Shown here: positions 38,578 to 51,088 of the stretch, in pieces
Position numbering within the stretch: the first letter of the stretch is position 1
How the letters are laid out: every line of letters starts with the position of its first letter
Source of the DNA: Tetrahymena elliotti 4EA
Taxonomy: Eukaryota > Ciliophora > Oligohymenophorea > Hymenostomatida > Tetrahymenidae
Assembly: GCA_000231825.2 (NCBI GenBank)
Contig: JH720375.1
Span: 110,096 to 174,095 of the forward strand
Reading direction: 5' to 3'
Length of the DNA: 64,000 bases
The notes under the pieces: model-generated
The model's database searches: none
Seen by the model: the letters and a program-made list of their open reading frames with translations, nothing else
Told to the model about the DNA's origin: nothing
Translations under genes and position numbers: made by a program

Positions 38578-41433
38578 TCATGATGTAAATTGGTCAGGAC
38601 ATGTTTGTAACTATTTTAATGGTGAATTCTATGAAGATTCTTTATTTGTTTTAATATAACTTTCTCTAATTAACTAAGATCTAAATGCTGAACTTCTAGG
38701 ATTTTAAACACTCTAGTTATTTGAAGACTGCTATATCAATTATTTAAGAGAATTAATTGATTACTGTACACATTTTCTAACTATTGGAACTCCAAATGGG
38801 AAATCCAGGTTGAGATACCCATGCTTTAATTTTGGATATACTGTCATAGTTGAAATATGAGCCTAATTTTACAGAATTTCATTTTAACTTTCAATAAAAT
38901 GGCTTCCTCCAAATATTTCTTAATTTTTACTTTTGTTTTTGTTTTATTGAGATTCATTTTATTACTTATTTTCTTCAAGTGTTTCAAGCATTTAAATATA
39001 CATTGGATCTTTAAGGATCCTTATCCTATGAAACAGTCTAACTGAATCATCATAAAGAGGGTCCTCCTCACCACAAAATATACTGATTGCTGGAAATTAT
39101 TCTAGAATACTATCTTAAATTAAAATAGGACTTAAAAGAGAGTCATATTTTATGAAGGTATCTGGTAGATATTCAATTGTATTTGGTAAGTAACTTTCAA
39201 GGCAGATTTTTAAAAATGACGATGGAAGGACAACATCTTACATAGAGTGAAGGCTACTTGGAGTATAAGCATTTCCATTCAAATTGAGAGCAGGGTATGA
39301 AAGCAATATTCCCATCGGTTTTCTATATAAATCCTCCTAAATAATTAAATTCATTAAACTCATACATAAATTACCACCTGCACTATCTCCAGCGAGAGTA
39401 ATAGTATGAATTTGAACATTAGTGAATATATCTTCAAAATAATTTATTATAAAGTTGTAGACTTGCCAAATATCATCAATTGCTGCAGGATAACGATGTT
39501 CTGGAGATTTACGATAGTCGATACTGATTATTACACTATCATCGATTTAATTAGCCCATTTTCTGGTGTAAATTTAATGAGAAAATGTATTCATAGCAAC
39601 AAAACCTCCCCCGTGTATATGAATTATTAAATTGATTTTCTTTTTTGTGATTTCTTGACCATCATCATTTGTATTGCCATTATTATTTAAAGAAGATTAT
39701 CCATTATTTTAATTTCCAATAATTTTATCTCTGCTTATGCACATTATACTGCTTAATTAATTGAAGAAGTTATTACCATTTTATTCTCTATTGTTTAATG
39801 AGTTTTCTAATTTAATTTAGGAAATAATTCTGACTTTTACTTTATTTTAAGGGTCTTTTTCATTAATATTTAATATATCTTGAGAGGATATCTTTTATTA
39901 ATTAAGTAAAAATGAGCTGCATTAAGAATTGTAAGATGTTCTCCCTGAACTATAATTGTGCTAATATGGTAAAGTGGGTCTATTGTATAGCACTGATGTA
40001 ATAAAATCAGCTGTTGATAATTATTAAACTTATTATTATTTCTATTTTTAATGCATAAAATGGTGAAATTATGGTGTGTATTTTGTTTTTCTCAAGCATT
40101 CCTGTATTTTTTCATCAATATCAGATTTCTCTTTTTCTGTCAGATTAGAAGGAAATGAAAAGTACTTTGAAGAATTTTGAAGAAGATATCTTAAATCTAT
40201 CTTCTTTGCTAAACGAGGAAAGTAGAATTTATTGCAGTAATTAACCCTTTCTAACTATAAAGAAAACATAGCTTTTACTTCAGGAACAATTTCATACATT
40301 CTCCAAGCTAAAATAATTTATTCTGGTGTAGGATTAATTTAAAGCTTTTCTGTCATTAGCTTTGCTTGTTCTTTCTTGATTAAAAATTTCATGCTCTTAA
40401 ACATTAACTCAAAGCTTCCTAATTATATTTTTTATTTACTTCTATCTTCTTATTATTTGATAGAATTTGAATTCCCTTAATTTTTTTAATCACTTAGTTC
40501 ATTTTAACTATTTTATTGAATTTCTTACTTTTAAGTTGAAATTTAATCTGAATTACTTAAGTTAACATCAATTTCCTTTTGTTATACTGTTTATTAGTCT
40601 TGATTATTTTAATTAGTCTAATTAAGGTCAGTACTTTAATCATATTATTATTCTATATTACCGTTTGTTTTATTTATTTATGATTACTCATTTTTATTAT
40701 TGGCTTCTTTTAATCCACTTTCATAAATGAGGGCATAAGTAGAATAAATCAGGTTTAAAAACTATGAATATTATTCTTAAATATCAATACCTTAATTTGT
40801 TGAGATGTCTTCCTTTTTTACCGCCCTCATTATTTCCTCATTAATATTAGGATTCATTATGCAATCCTTTTCTGCTTCTATAGCGATCCATTTATCAAGG
40901 TAATCAGATATAATCATGAGTTTAGAAGATTAAACTTATACATTTATTACATCTGCATGATATTAATCTCTGAAATCTTTTTGGCCTTTTACTTTCTCTA
41001 TTGCTACTAAGCTAGCAAGAATCTAAGCTAAAATATTCTTGTGAATGAAGCTTAATAAATTAACACACACATTCATTTAGTAATCAGAACTACTCCTTAA
41101 AACACACTCCTAATTAGATTATTAAATTTGGCTACTAGAATAGCTCCTTCTATTATTTACGTGATTTTATTTTTTAGGAGATGTTTATTAAAACTCCTTA
41201 TTTTTATCATCTCTCTTTGCTTCTTCATAGTTTTCAAAATATAAGAACTATTCTTTGAACACTTTTCTTGCAAAAATCTTCATATCTTAGAATTTTGTTG
41301 AATAAACCTAAATTTATTCTTGACATTAATTTAAATCTTCATGACAGCTGACTAAATCAGCTATCTATAACTGTATGACAGTCACTACAGATGAGTGTAT
41401 TTAAATTTCTTTTTAAAATTAATTCACAAACAT
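38578..41433 (-). CDS. Hormone-sensitive-lipase-like alpha/beta hydrolase
   Basis: Single exon of 951 codons. The C-terminal half is an HSL-type hydrolase: the oxyanion motif IHIHGGGFVA (HGGG at about 607-610), then ISIDYRKSPEHRYPAAIDD, the nucleophile elbow LAGDSAGGNL with Ser at about 684, the acid in GEEDPLYDD and the base in KLKHGYLNLD. The full Ser-Asp-His triad is present, so it should be active on acylglycerols or other esters. The N-terminal half contains HSL_N-like sequence (for example EIIMRAVKKEDI, AWRMYEIVPEVKAMF and NYCNKFYFPRLAKKID), broken by Gln/Asn-rich inserts. Another insert of about 45 residues (Gln/Asn/Lys-rich) sits between the catalytic Asp and His regions. No introns, signal peptide or membrane helix were seen; a cytosolic, lipid-droplet role is inferred from the family. 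Confidence 0.92.
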
Positions 41434-42139
41434 TTCTTTTATGTTTAATCAATTAATTTCTAAATAATAAATAAAGTTTTTCTATAGTTTAGTTTGATTA
41501 TTATTATAATAAAAACACTTTCTCTTTTCTTTCTTTTAGTTAACAATAAATTGCTTTAATTCTAAAATAACCATTCTATTAATTAGAATGTTTTTTCTGA
41601 AATAAAAATGATACAGAATGTAAACTAAAGTTATAAAATAGATCTTTTTTATTTTTTTTTACATATCATAAAAATTAACAACATAAATAAATAGCTCTAT
41701 TATTATCTACTTTTAGTGTGAATATTATGTTTCTTAAATTAATATTTTAATCTACTTAAAAAAAACTTTAAAACTCTCATTTTAGATTTATTTTATACCT
41801 TAACTCATTAAAGAAATAATATTATTATTCAAATTACAAATTTATTTTTATTAATTTCATTCATTATTATTTTTCCATTATTAAAACAAAAAAAAGATTT
41901 CTTAAATAAAATTTCTTTCTCAAAAAATTCAAAGAAAATCTAGAAAATACTTGTTTTTTTTAATTTCAACTATTTTTAGCAAACTTTATCGTTTTAAAAA
42001 ATTTAGTCTTTTTGGATGTAAAAAATATTTAAAAGTTAACGTTTTCAAAGAAAAGAAAAACTCAAAAAATATTAAAAATTATATGAAAATATAAAGGTAA
42101 AGGTGAATGTGTTTTTTAACTAGTTTACTCATTAAAATT
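41434..42139. other. Intergenic, AT-rich; no gene seen
   Basis: About 0.7 kb between two minus-strand genes. Should hold the promoter of the lipase-like gene and the 3' UTR of the zinc-finger repeat protein. No supported coding sequence. Confidence 0.5.
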
Positions 42140-45100
42140 TCAATATCTTTTATTATTAAGAGTGTTTTAATTATTTGGCAAGCGACTTTAGCTTTACTTT
42201 GTTGGCTATTTTGCATTTTAATTTTAATTATTTGCTGCTTATTTGTTGTTGACACCTTTAACTTAGTTTTCCTTTGCTTTCTTCTCACAAAATGGGATAT
42301 GTCTTTCTGCTGCTACTTTGTTGAACTATCTTCCACAAAAATTACATGGAACATATCCAAGGGCATCTTACATTATAGCTTTACTTTAGGGGTCTGGAGC
42401 CTCGCCTGTCCTTTACGACTATAATTGCATTCTAAATGCTTCTGATTACTTTTTCCATGAAGGTTTGTTGTTATTCTTAGTATTGTTACTGTCATTTTTA
42501 TCTATCTTTTCTTTCTTATTCTAATTTACATTCTTTTTTTGTTATTTACTTTGATTAGCAGAGGGAAAATAATCTTCTTCTTAGAATTCCGATAATCTTG
42601 CTGCCTAAGAATTAAATTATTTTCTTTTTTATTAAAATACTTTTTTGCAAATTTTTTCATGCTTTTAGAGAGATTCTTAGTTGAATCTTCTTCCACATCC
42701 CTAGCTACATTCATATAATTATTCCTCTTATAATGGTTATACTGCTTACTGTTGCTTTAGATTTTATTAGTTATTTCTTTTTTGGTTCTAATTAAAATTA
42801 GCTTGTCTGTTTATGCTAGAAGGTGGTGATTGACCATACATCAAACTTTAAGGAATATTTTTAAGATCATAAGATTATGTTTAATTCGATTTTATTGGTC
42901 TGTCATCATTATATTCTTAATTGCTTTGAAGAGTCTTAACATCCCTAGACTGTAATTATTTGCTATTTAAATTAATTGGGCCTTCATCTACATTTGATTC
43001 ATTTCCTTCATCATAGGTGTTTAGTCTATAATTATTTTAGATCCTTTTGTTAGCTTATTATTGGTCATACTATTTTTATTGATTTTATCTATTATTACCT
43101 CTTTCGTTTAAGTTATTATTTCCTTACTTTTTAATGTCTCTATTTGATTATTACTCATTCTAGTTGCTCGCTTTTTTGTTTCCAACTGGGAACTCATCAA
43201 AATGATTTTAATTACTTTTAGTTCCAACTGGGGTTTCATCAAAATTATTCTTATTATTCCTCTAACCTACTGGGATATCATCATAATTATTTTTACTGCT
43301 TTTAGGACCAACAGGTGTATCATAGAAATTGTTCTTGTTATTTTTAGGTCCTACAGGGATGTCATCATACATATTCTTATTACCTTTGCTACCTACAGGT
43401 ATATCATCAAAATTATTTTTCTTTGAACCTACTTAAGTGTCTTCATAGTTATTTTTATTGTATTTAGAGTTTTATGGCATTTCACTGAAATTATTTTTGT
43501 TACCTCCTCCAACAGGAATATCATCAAAGTTATTTCTGTTCTATTCTTTTACAGGAAATTCTCCATAGCTATTTTTAATATTTTTACCTCCAGCAGGGAA
43601 GTCATCAAAATTACCTTAAGCACCTTTAGCTGCTCCTGGGAACTCATCAATATTTCTATTTATATTTTTACCATTTTTAGCACCAACTGGAATATCATCA
43701 AAATTAATTAAACTTTTATTATTTTTTACTCCCATGGGATTTTCATTTAAATTTTCTTTTTATTATTAGCCCTTAGCTAAATAATATTTATCATCATAAT
43801 CTAAGTTTCTGTTGGGAAGATTATTGTTACTTTTATACATATTTTAATTTGAAATGTTTTATCCTTTTAATTCATCAAAAGCTCTTACATTTACATTTTA
43901 CTATTACCTTTCATCAAAGACTGGTATTTTTTATTTGTTGTTTGGTGATTTTAATGTTTCTTATTAATATTATTTTTAATCCTTTTCAAGCATTAGATTT
44001 TAAGGTTTTGGTTTGTTTTCATATTTTTAATCCTCTTTGACTAAGTTTCCCTTTTTAGCATATAGATCACCACCATATTTTTAATCAGCTTTACCATAAT
44101 GTTCATCATCATAATTTCTTTGATTTCTTTAATCTGGTACAACAGTTTTAAAGTAATCTGGTTAATCACTATATCTGTTATTATTTTAAGACTACTCTGG
44201 CTTTACAAAGTTATTTATTTGTTAATTTTTAAATCTATCTTACTCGTTATTCTTGCTTTAGGTTGGACCTTCTCTTTGATCTTACAAAGGTCCATTAAAA
44301 TTTTTATTAGGAGGATATTTAACTTCTTCATTTCTAGAGTAAGGGGATACATCTTATAATCTGCCATTTCTAGATTGATTTTAGTATCTTTAGCTATCTG
44401 ATTAAGGAATACCAAGGTTAATAGGTGATCTACTTCTCTATCCTCTTAAATAATTATCAGATACATAGTTTTAATCTAATCTTGCTTCTCTATTTACTTA
44501 TCTAGGATTAGAAGTATCCCTCTTATAATTTTGCTCATAAATTACTTGACTCTTTTGAATACCATCATGCACTTAATAGCGAGATGGATCATATTACATC
44601 TCTTATCTGTATCCTTCATATTCAGTTTATCTTCTATAATGAGTATAATTATGATTGTCTGGGTATTCTTAATTAAATTCACTAACTCTCCTTTACTATT
44701 AATAATCCCTATCATATCCACTATGGCCATAAAATTACTAAGGTGGCATAGGAGGAGGAGGATAGTGTGGTCCATTATAATACCTATTTTAAGGTGGATA
44801 AAATGTTTAACTTCTCTCCATATTATGATCATAGTTATAATAATCTCTTTCGTTGTGATAATTGTAATTTTAACCTCTATATTTATTATTGTTTTCATTA
44901 TAATCGTACATTCTTTAAGGAGGATAATTATCATATTGATCATACCTAACTGGGTAATTTCTATTTCTTTCATCATTGTAATCATTCATGCGATAATCTT
45001 TTTCATAGAAATCAGCTTAATTTTACATGCCACCTTTTCCATAATAATTCTGTCTATCATCGTAATGCATGTAAGGTTATTACTATCTATAATTATCCCT

Positions 45101-46793
45101 GTAGTGGTTATTATCATTGTAATTCTATTATTGCTTGTAATAAAATTAATTATCATTATTAGGTAAATTTGTATTTTGCTATCTAAATTAGTCATAAGAA
45201 ATTATATTTCCCAGCTCTCTTCCTTTCCATTACTAGTCTCTTCCCATGTTATTATTCTCATTTTTCACTTATCCTCTTTCATTATCATAATAGCTTTTAT
45301 TTCTAGGATTCAAACCCTAACTTTAATTAACCTTCTAAGATTGTTACCATGACTAATCATTTTATTAGTTGAAATCGTTTGGATATTAACTATCATAGAA
45401 ATAGTTTTAGTTTGAAGGATTACCCATAACAGTTTTAGGACGATTAATATAATTCCTATTTTCTTCATCTCCTAAACTTAATCTTCCTTTGTTTCCTTTA
45501 TAGTTTTAATCATTTTCATCTTCGTAATTGTTAATTTAAGAATTCTATCTTCTCTAATTATTGCTATAATCTCTTTTAGAGCGATCATTTAAATTATTAT
45601 TACTACCTCTCCTTTCTTACTACTCATAATTTTTGTTGTCTTAAAGGGGAATCCTGCTTTGATTTTAAGGTTTCTCCTCTTATTATTCATTTTCTGCCTA
45701 AATCCATTTTGATTCGCAAACAAGTTCTGAACCTCTTTGAATTTACTATAAATTATTTTTTTCTTAAGGGCCATTTTTATCCTAGATTTATGACTTTTAT
45801 ATTTACTATGTCTCATAGTCTCCATTTTAAGATTCTCCTCTCTTCATTTTAGATTTTAAAGTTTAGAGAGCTGATGATGCTTTCTCATATTCTTTCAATG
45901 AAAGATCTTTTTTTTATTACTGCTAATTAGTTAAAGCCTAATCATCTTGCGTCTCTTCTTAATTTTTACTGCTGTCTAAAAAATATAAATGTTAATTTTA
46001 TTTTTATTCAGGTTAAATTCTATTTACATGTTTGCTAGTTTTAATGATCATTTGAAATGTCAAATAAATCTAATTTTGCATGTCTAGTTTGTTTTGCATT
46101 TTATTACTGACTCTATTAACTTTATTGCTATGAATTTGTTTATTAAGGGTTAGTAGAGCTTGCATTACTTTACTGCTTAGCCTAGACTACTTAACTGCTT
46201 TCTTATTTAGGTTAATTATTTTATTAAATGACTTATGATGGATGTTTAGCATTCTTAAAAAATCCATTTTAAGAAACTTTTAATTATGAGGTAGAGCTAA
46301 ATTATTATTACTATCCTAGTGAAATATTTTTAACTTTGCCTAGATAATTTTAAGAATATTTGTTAAAAGGAGTAATTGTAGTGGTGCTTTGAGAACCTAC
46401 ATTTTAATTCATTAATTTACTATTACCCGAAATATTCTATATTTCAGTTGGTGAGCTAGTTTAGCCTAGTTTTGAATTACTATTTGGTGTTTTTTGAATA
46501 CTAGATTTTTATTGATTATTTTCAGATGGTTTTTTAAATAAATTCATGGTGTCATTGTGGCTAAGCTGTTTTTAATTTTAGTTATGTTAAGATTCAAATG
46601 GAGGAATAATAGAAGATCCAGATTAATCATTGGTTTTTAGCTACCCTATTGATGTATTTGTGTATTATTGACTCATGCTCTTAATGTTAGTTTAAGATTA
46701 GGACCCCTTTTATAAATTGCCTTAAGGTAATCCTGAACTAACTAAATTAGTCCCTTTTGAAGTGAGTATGCTTTTATACTATGGCTTATACAT
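42140..46793 (-). CDS. Large low-complexity protein with FDDIPVG repeats and two C-terminal C2HC zinc fingers
   Basis: Exons 46793-46028 and 45975-42140 (intron 52 nt), 1533 aa. Residues 1-260 are Ser/Gln/Asn-rich. Residues about 290-850 are rich in Asn, Asp, Tyr, Arg and Pro (for example YNDNNHYRDNYR), a prion-like or RNA-protein-condensate type of composition. Then come about 13 imperfect repeats of 15-17 residues centred on (N/K)FDD(I/F/T)PVG. The C-terminus has two ZC2HC-type fingers: ECSQGCGRRFNQESLQKHEK ending with IC (near 1345-1367) and VPCNFCGRQFNKVAAERHIP ending with FC (near 1466-1485). These resemble the CGRxF...H...C fingers of ZC2HC1 proteins, several of which are linked to cilia. 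The first finger has three residues between its first two cysteines instead of two. The function is unknown. Confidence 0.85.
43181..43709 (-). repeat. Array of about 13 degenerate FDDIPVG-type coding repeats
   Basis: Read on the minus strand, units include NFDDIPVG, DEFPGA, NFDDFPAG, SYGEFPVK, NFSEMPQN, NYEDTQVG, MYDDIPVG, NFYDTPVG, NFDETPVG and HFDEFPVG, separated by K/N/G-rich linkers. Spacing is mostly about 45-50 bp. Divergence among copies shows the array is older than the 39-bp array in the GBP-like gene. Confidence 0.92.
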
Positions 46794-48172
46794 AATAAGT
46801 TTAAATTGAAGCTGTTGAGAGATAAAAACTAAGCTTTTTTCTGTAATGGTTTGATATTTAAAATTCTTGAAATACTTAACTATAATTATTATAAAAGTGA
46901 ATTGTTTTTAATAACTACAAACTAACAATACCGATTCTTTTAACAATTTAAACAAAATCAATTTCTATCTATAAATATGATTAATCTTTGCTTTTTAGAG
47001 TTAATAATTATCTTCAGAATTTAAATTATCTAATTTAATATTCTGAACATTTTAATTTTTCAAATTTTTAATATGTTTATTAAAAGATTTCATAAAGCAA
47101 AATCTATTCAAATTTCTAAAAATTAATTCAACATATTTCAGTTTGCAATTTCTTTTTAAATTTGTTTTGTTTCTTACAAATCTTTGCATTTAAATTCTAA
47201 CTTATTTTTTATTTTCTTTCCAACATATTCTATTTTCCGTTAAAATAATTTTAAAATTTCTTGGAACACTTTCATATTAAGTTCAAATTTTGCTCATCTT
47301 CGCTTTAAAAATTGTCCAATTTGCTTAATTCTTTATAATTTGATAATTATATTTTTGATGGGGTTTTTTAATTAATTATGAATAGATTGAAAAATCATTT
47401 TTTATTAATAATAAATAGAATGATTTTGAATACTAATCTTTTGTTTCAACAATTAATATTATTAATTTAGCATAAATAATATTTTTCCTTTCAACTTAAA
47501 TATTTTTTAACCTATATTACCTATGCCAAATCATATTTTATTTTATTGTCTTCAAATATTTAAAATTATTTTTAAATTAAGAGTCTAAAATTGAACATAA
47601 TTAATAAATTAAATTTTTATTTTTTAAATAAAATTTAATGATTTAAATGTAGAATTTTAAATGTTTAATTTCTTTTTTTTATTAATTTTGTTAATAACCT
47701 CAACTTTTAAGTTAATTTATGGTTAATTATTATTATTTTTAATAGATAGAAATTTGAGAGATAAATAAAATTCTAAAATTATTTATTTCTTTTTAGTTAT
47801 TTTACTCTTTAAATTTTTTTAATTGTGTTATTTAGGAGAGATAATAATTTCTAAATCTTTTTTTAGAATTAGAGTTTAGAATTAGGATTTAAATAAATAT
47901 TTTCAAAGGCAAAAGATTTTTAATAGTTAAGACAATAATTTTTATTTGGTGTGGGCAGATTTTTTAAATTATTTGAGAAGTGTTAAATTTCAAAATTTCT
48001 TTGATTGCTAATTTATTAACAAATAAATACATTTTTATTATACTAACAATCTTTTAAGATCGTTGAATTAATTATTAATAAGTAAATAAATACACTTATT
48101 ACTGAAACTTAGAAAATCCTTTACAAACTTTTTTTATTAAAAAAATATCATTTTAATAGAGAGTAAAACAGA
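46794..48172. other. Divergent promoter region, AT-rich; no gene seen
   Basis: About 1.4 kb between the 5' ends of the zinc-finger repeat gene (minus) and the EF-hand gene (plus). Very AT-rich, no supported coding sequence. Confidence 0.5.
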
Positions 48173-50187
48173 ATGTTATTAAAAGAAACTGAAGAGCTTT
48201 TTAGTAAGCTCTTATTAAGCATAGCTGATGAAGAAAAAAATATGGAGGTAGCTAGATAAATTTTATGCGAATAAGTTGAATTTGAACCACAAACAGCTTT
48301 TAAACGTTTAGATAGAAGAAAAAACGGAACAATTAATGCAGCTAATATTTAAGAGTTTTTGACAAATAATGGTTTATTTTATTCTGAAGAACAATGCCAT
48401 GGGATCATAAGACGCTATGATTAAAATAATGATGATAGGATTTGTTTAGAAGATTTTAAAAGGTGTGTCTTACCATAAGAGAATTTTTCATTAAAAGCTT
48501 TAGTTTGTTAAAGAAAATAATATGAAGTTAAGTAGTCAGAGGTTTTGACTTATGATGTAGAGTTTGCTTTAGCAAGAGTGTTTGAAAGAGAAGTAATTGC
48601 ATACAAGTAATTTGAGGAATTTAAAAAAATAATCTTCTCAAGAGTAGATTTCAATCATGTTTCTAACTTGTTCTCTTTAGTTGATATGTATAACTGTGGC
48701 TGCATTAATATTGAAAACTTAATTGAATTTTTCAAGAAAAAAGGTAATTTTTAAACCCATTTAGAAAATCATTTTAAACAAAATGTCTTGCATTTGAAAA
48801 TTAATTTTGCAAAAAATATAAATTATCATTTAAAATTCATTTTAGTTTTTATTTTGTCAAAGAATTCAAAAGTAAATAAAATTTATGAATAGGTTATTAA
48901 ATGCCTGAGAGAGATGTTGTAGCTATTTTGAGATACTTAGATAAGAATGATGATGGCGTAGTTGATTACAGAGAATTTGAATTTTTTATGGAATAAACCT
49001 TAAATAATAGAGTCAGAAAGAATAAATATGGAAACAATTTTGAGGGAGAGGGAGAAAAGCTTGAAGATTATAGAAATACAAAAGCAACACCTTAATTATA
49101 TTATGTTTTAAATAGCAATGGATAGGTGAAAGATAAAAAAGCAGATAATATTCATTTTAATTTCATAGCAGCCTCATAAAGAACTAATCAATCTATCAAT
49201 AAACATATAGTCAACACTTAAAAAATTGCTAAATTTAAAGAAGATAAAGAAATGTAAATTTACAACAAGAAGTCTCCTTTTTAGCAAAATTTACATGGCT
49301 AAAGGCTTCCTCTTAATCCAAATAGTAGATCAAATAAATCCTTAAAATTGATTGAGGAACAAGGAGAATTAGCAAGAACACTCAAGTAAATTATTAATTT
49401 AGAAAAGGAAGTAGAATAAGCTAAGGAGTCTTTGGTTTCTAGAAATGATTTTAATCTCTTAGATGCCTACAGATTGTTTGATGTTGATGGTAAAGGAAGA
49501 ATCCAGTGCAATGAATTTATGACTGTATTTGAAAGTTTAGATTTATATCCTGGAAGACACGAATTATATTTAGTTATTCGTAGATATGATAGTGATGGAG
49601 ATGGTCACATTCGTTTTGCAGATTTTGCTGATATGATGACACCAATACGTTAAGAATATTCTGCTTTAGGAAAGCTAAATGCACATAGTAGAGTATAAAA
49701 TAATATTTAAGTTATGCAAGAATACATTAAGGATAAATCTATCAAAGAATCAGCTACTTTAAAACCACCTTTATATTAATAAACTAGAACAGCTTAAATC
49801 AATCAAAATGATATTTTTTACCAATAATCACCTCTTTTTTGTCATGAAACTCGTGTTGCTATGATAAAATTACTTTCATTGATGCTAGAAAATGAAGCTG
49901 CTTGTGAGTGCTTGAGATAAAGACTCCATTTAAGAAAAAATTTTGACTTGAAATAAATTTTCCAATCTCTCTAATAGGATTAGATTTAAAACTAAATATA
50001 AAATAATAAATTAGGGTTACTAGGTCCTCAAGACTTTAAAAATCTATTAGAAAATCATGGAATAATAATAGAGTACGCTGATTTAATATACATATTTTCC
50101 CGTTTTGATAAAAACAAAGACCAATATGTATCCTTAGCAGAATTTATATAAGAATTATCACCAAAATCACCTTAACAATATTACTGA
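48173..50187 (+). CDS. Multi-EF-hand calcium-binding protein
   Basis: Exons 48173-48743 and 48893-50187 (intron 149 nt), 621 aa. Several EF-hand loops are visible. The best are LDKNDDGVVDYREFEFF (all six ligand positions filled), RYDSDGDGHIRFADF (canonical) and LFDVDGKGRIQCNEF; the last two form a pair. Early loops RLDRRKNGTINAAN and RYDQNNDDRICLEDF and a C-terminal FDKNKDQYVSLAEF are partly degenerate. A lysine/glutamine-rich linker (about residues 245-385) with a short coiled-coil-like part separates the third and fourth hands. This is the style of ciliate EF-hand proteins with paired hands along the chain, some of which are axonemal or cortical, but the location cannot be told from sequence. 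The 3' end has a decayed copy downstream. Confidence 0.9.
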
Positions 50188-51088
50188 GCATATACATACA
50201 TCAATATTTTAAAATGATTCTTAATAATTAAATATTCACTCTAATAATGTCTTTTACACAGCAAAATTTTATAATTGCTTTAAATATTTTTTAAATATTA
50301 ATAAAAATATTTCCTAATATATTTTAATCTTCTTTTTTACCTAGAAATATTTACTGCCTTATTGTTTCTATTATAAAAATCCTCTAAACTTTAAAAATCT
50401 GTTTGAAAAAAGGTCTTTCATAGATAACTCCTATTTAACAATATTATATTTAGTTTTGATAAGTAAAGACTAATATGTATTCTTAGTTGAATTTATATTA
50501 GAGTTATGAGCAATATTTCTGAGAAAAAACAAAAATAAGCGATTTTTGGTGACAAAATAGTAATTTAATATTTACTCTAATTTTAGATAAAAGTTTTTTT
50601 CATGAGCAAAATGAAATAATTGAATATAAAATTTTATTTTCATAGTTTTAAATAAAAAATATTATTTCAGGAAAAGGAATACTTAAAAATAAATAATAAT
50701 TTCAATTAAATTTAGATTGATAAATTATTCTTAATAATAAGAAAGATATTCTTTTTATTGAATAACCTTTTAAATAATATTTTATTTGATGTTCTGAGAA
50801 AAGTAAGAAATATGTTAAGTAAATTTCTATTATAGAATAATAGAATAAACAATTCATAAATAATTTATTTTATTTTAGCTGATTTAAGATTTTCAATTAA
50901 TAGAATGAAAACGGTTGATGAAATGTATCAGTTTTTTAATTGTTTTGACTTAATTAAATATTGGATAAGCTTTTGGACAAAATACTTATTAAATATATAA
51001 ACAAATAAAAAATAGATTATTTTCTATCTACTACTAAAACCCAATTATTTTTGGATTAAAATTAGTATTACCACTAACTAGTATAAAA
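50188..51088. other. Intergenic region holding an EF-hand gene relic
   Basis: Separates two plus-strand genes. Contains the decayed duplicate of the EF-hand gene tail at 50375-50625 (separate entry); otherwise AT-rich with no gene. Confidence 0.6.
50375..50625 (+). pseudogene. Decayed tandem copy of the EF-hand gene 3' end
   Basis: This stretch repeats the last coding part and 3' flank of the gene just upstream (about 50019-50280). Matching blocks in order are CTTTAAAAATCT, TTTTGATAA followed by AAGAC, AATATGTAT and CTTAG, GAATTTATAT, AGCAATATTTCTGAG against the parental stop region, and a 3'-UTR block around AAATATT(C/T)ACTCTAAT. A net 2-base deletion in the EF loop and the loss of several codons break the frame, so it is not coding. 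A local duplication followed by decay is the simplest reading. Confidence 0.75.

Noticed and set aside
42107..42424. Plus-strand frame of about 105 codons
   Set aside because: Antisense to the C-terminal zinc-finger exon, whose C2HC motifs fix the minus strand as coding.
44531..45166. Plus-strand open frame with strongly hydrophobic, Ile-rich translation
   Set aside because: It is antisense to the N/D/Y-rich region of the zinc-finger repeat gene; AAT/GAT/TAT codons read backwards give Ile/Leu/Val. It mimics a membrane protein but is a shadow.
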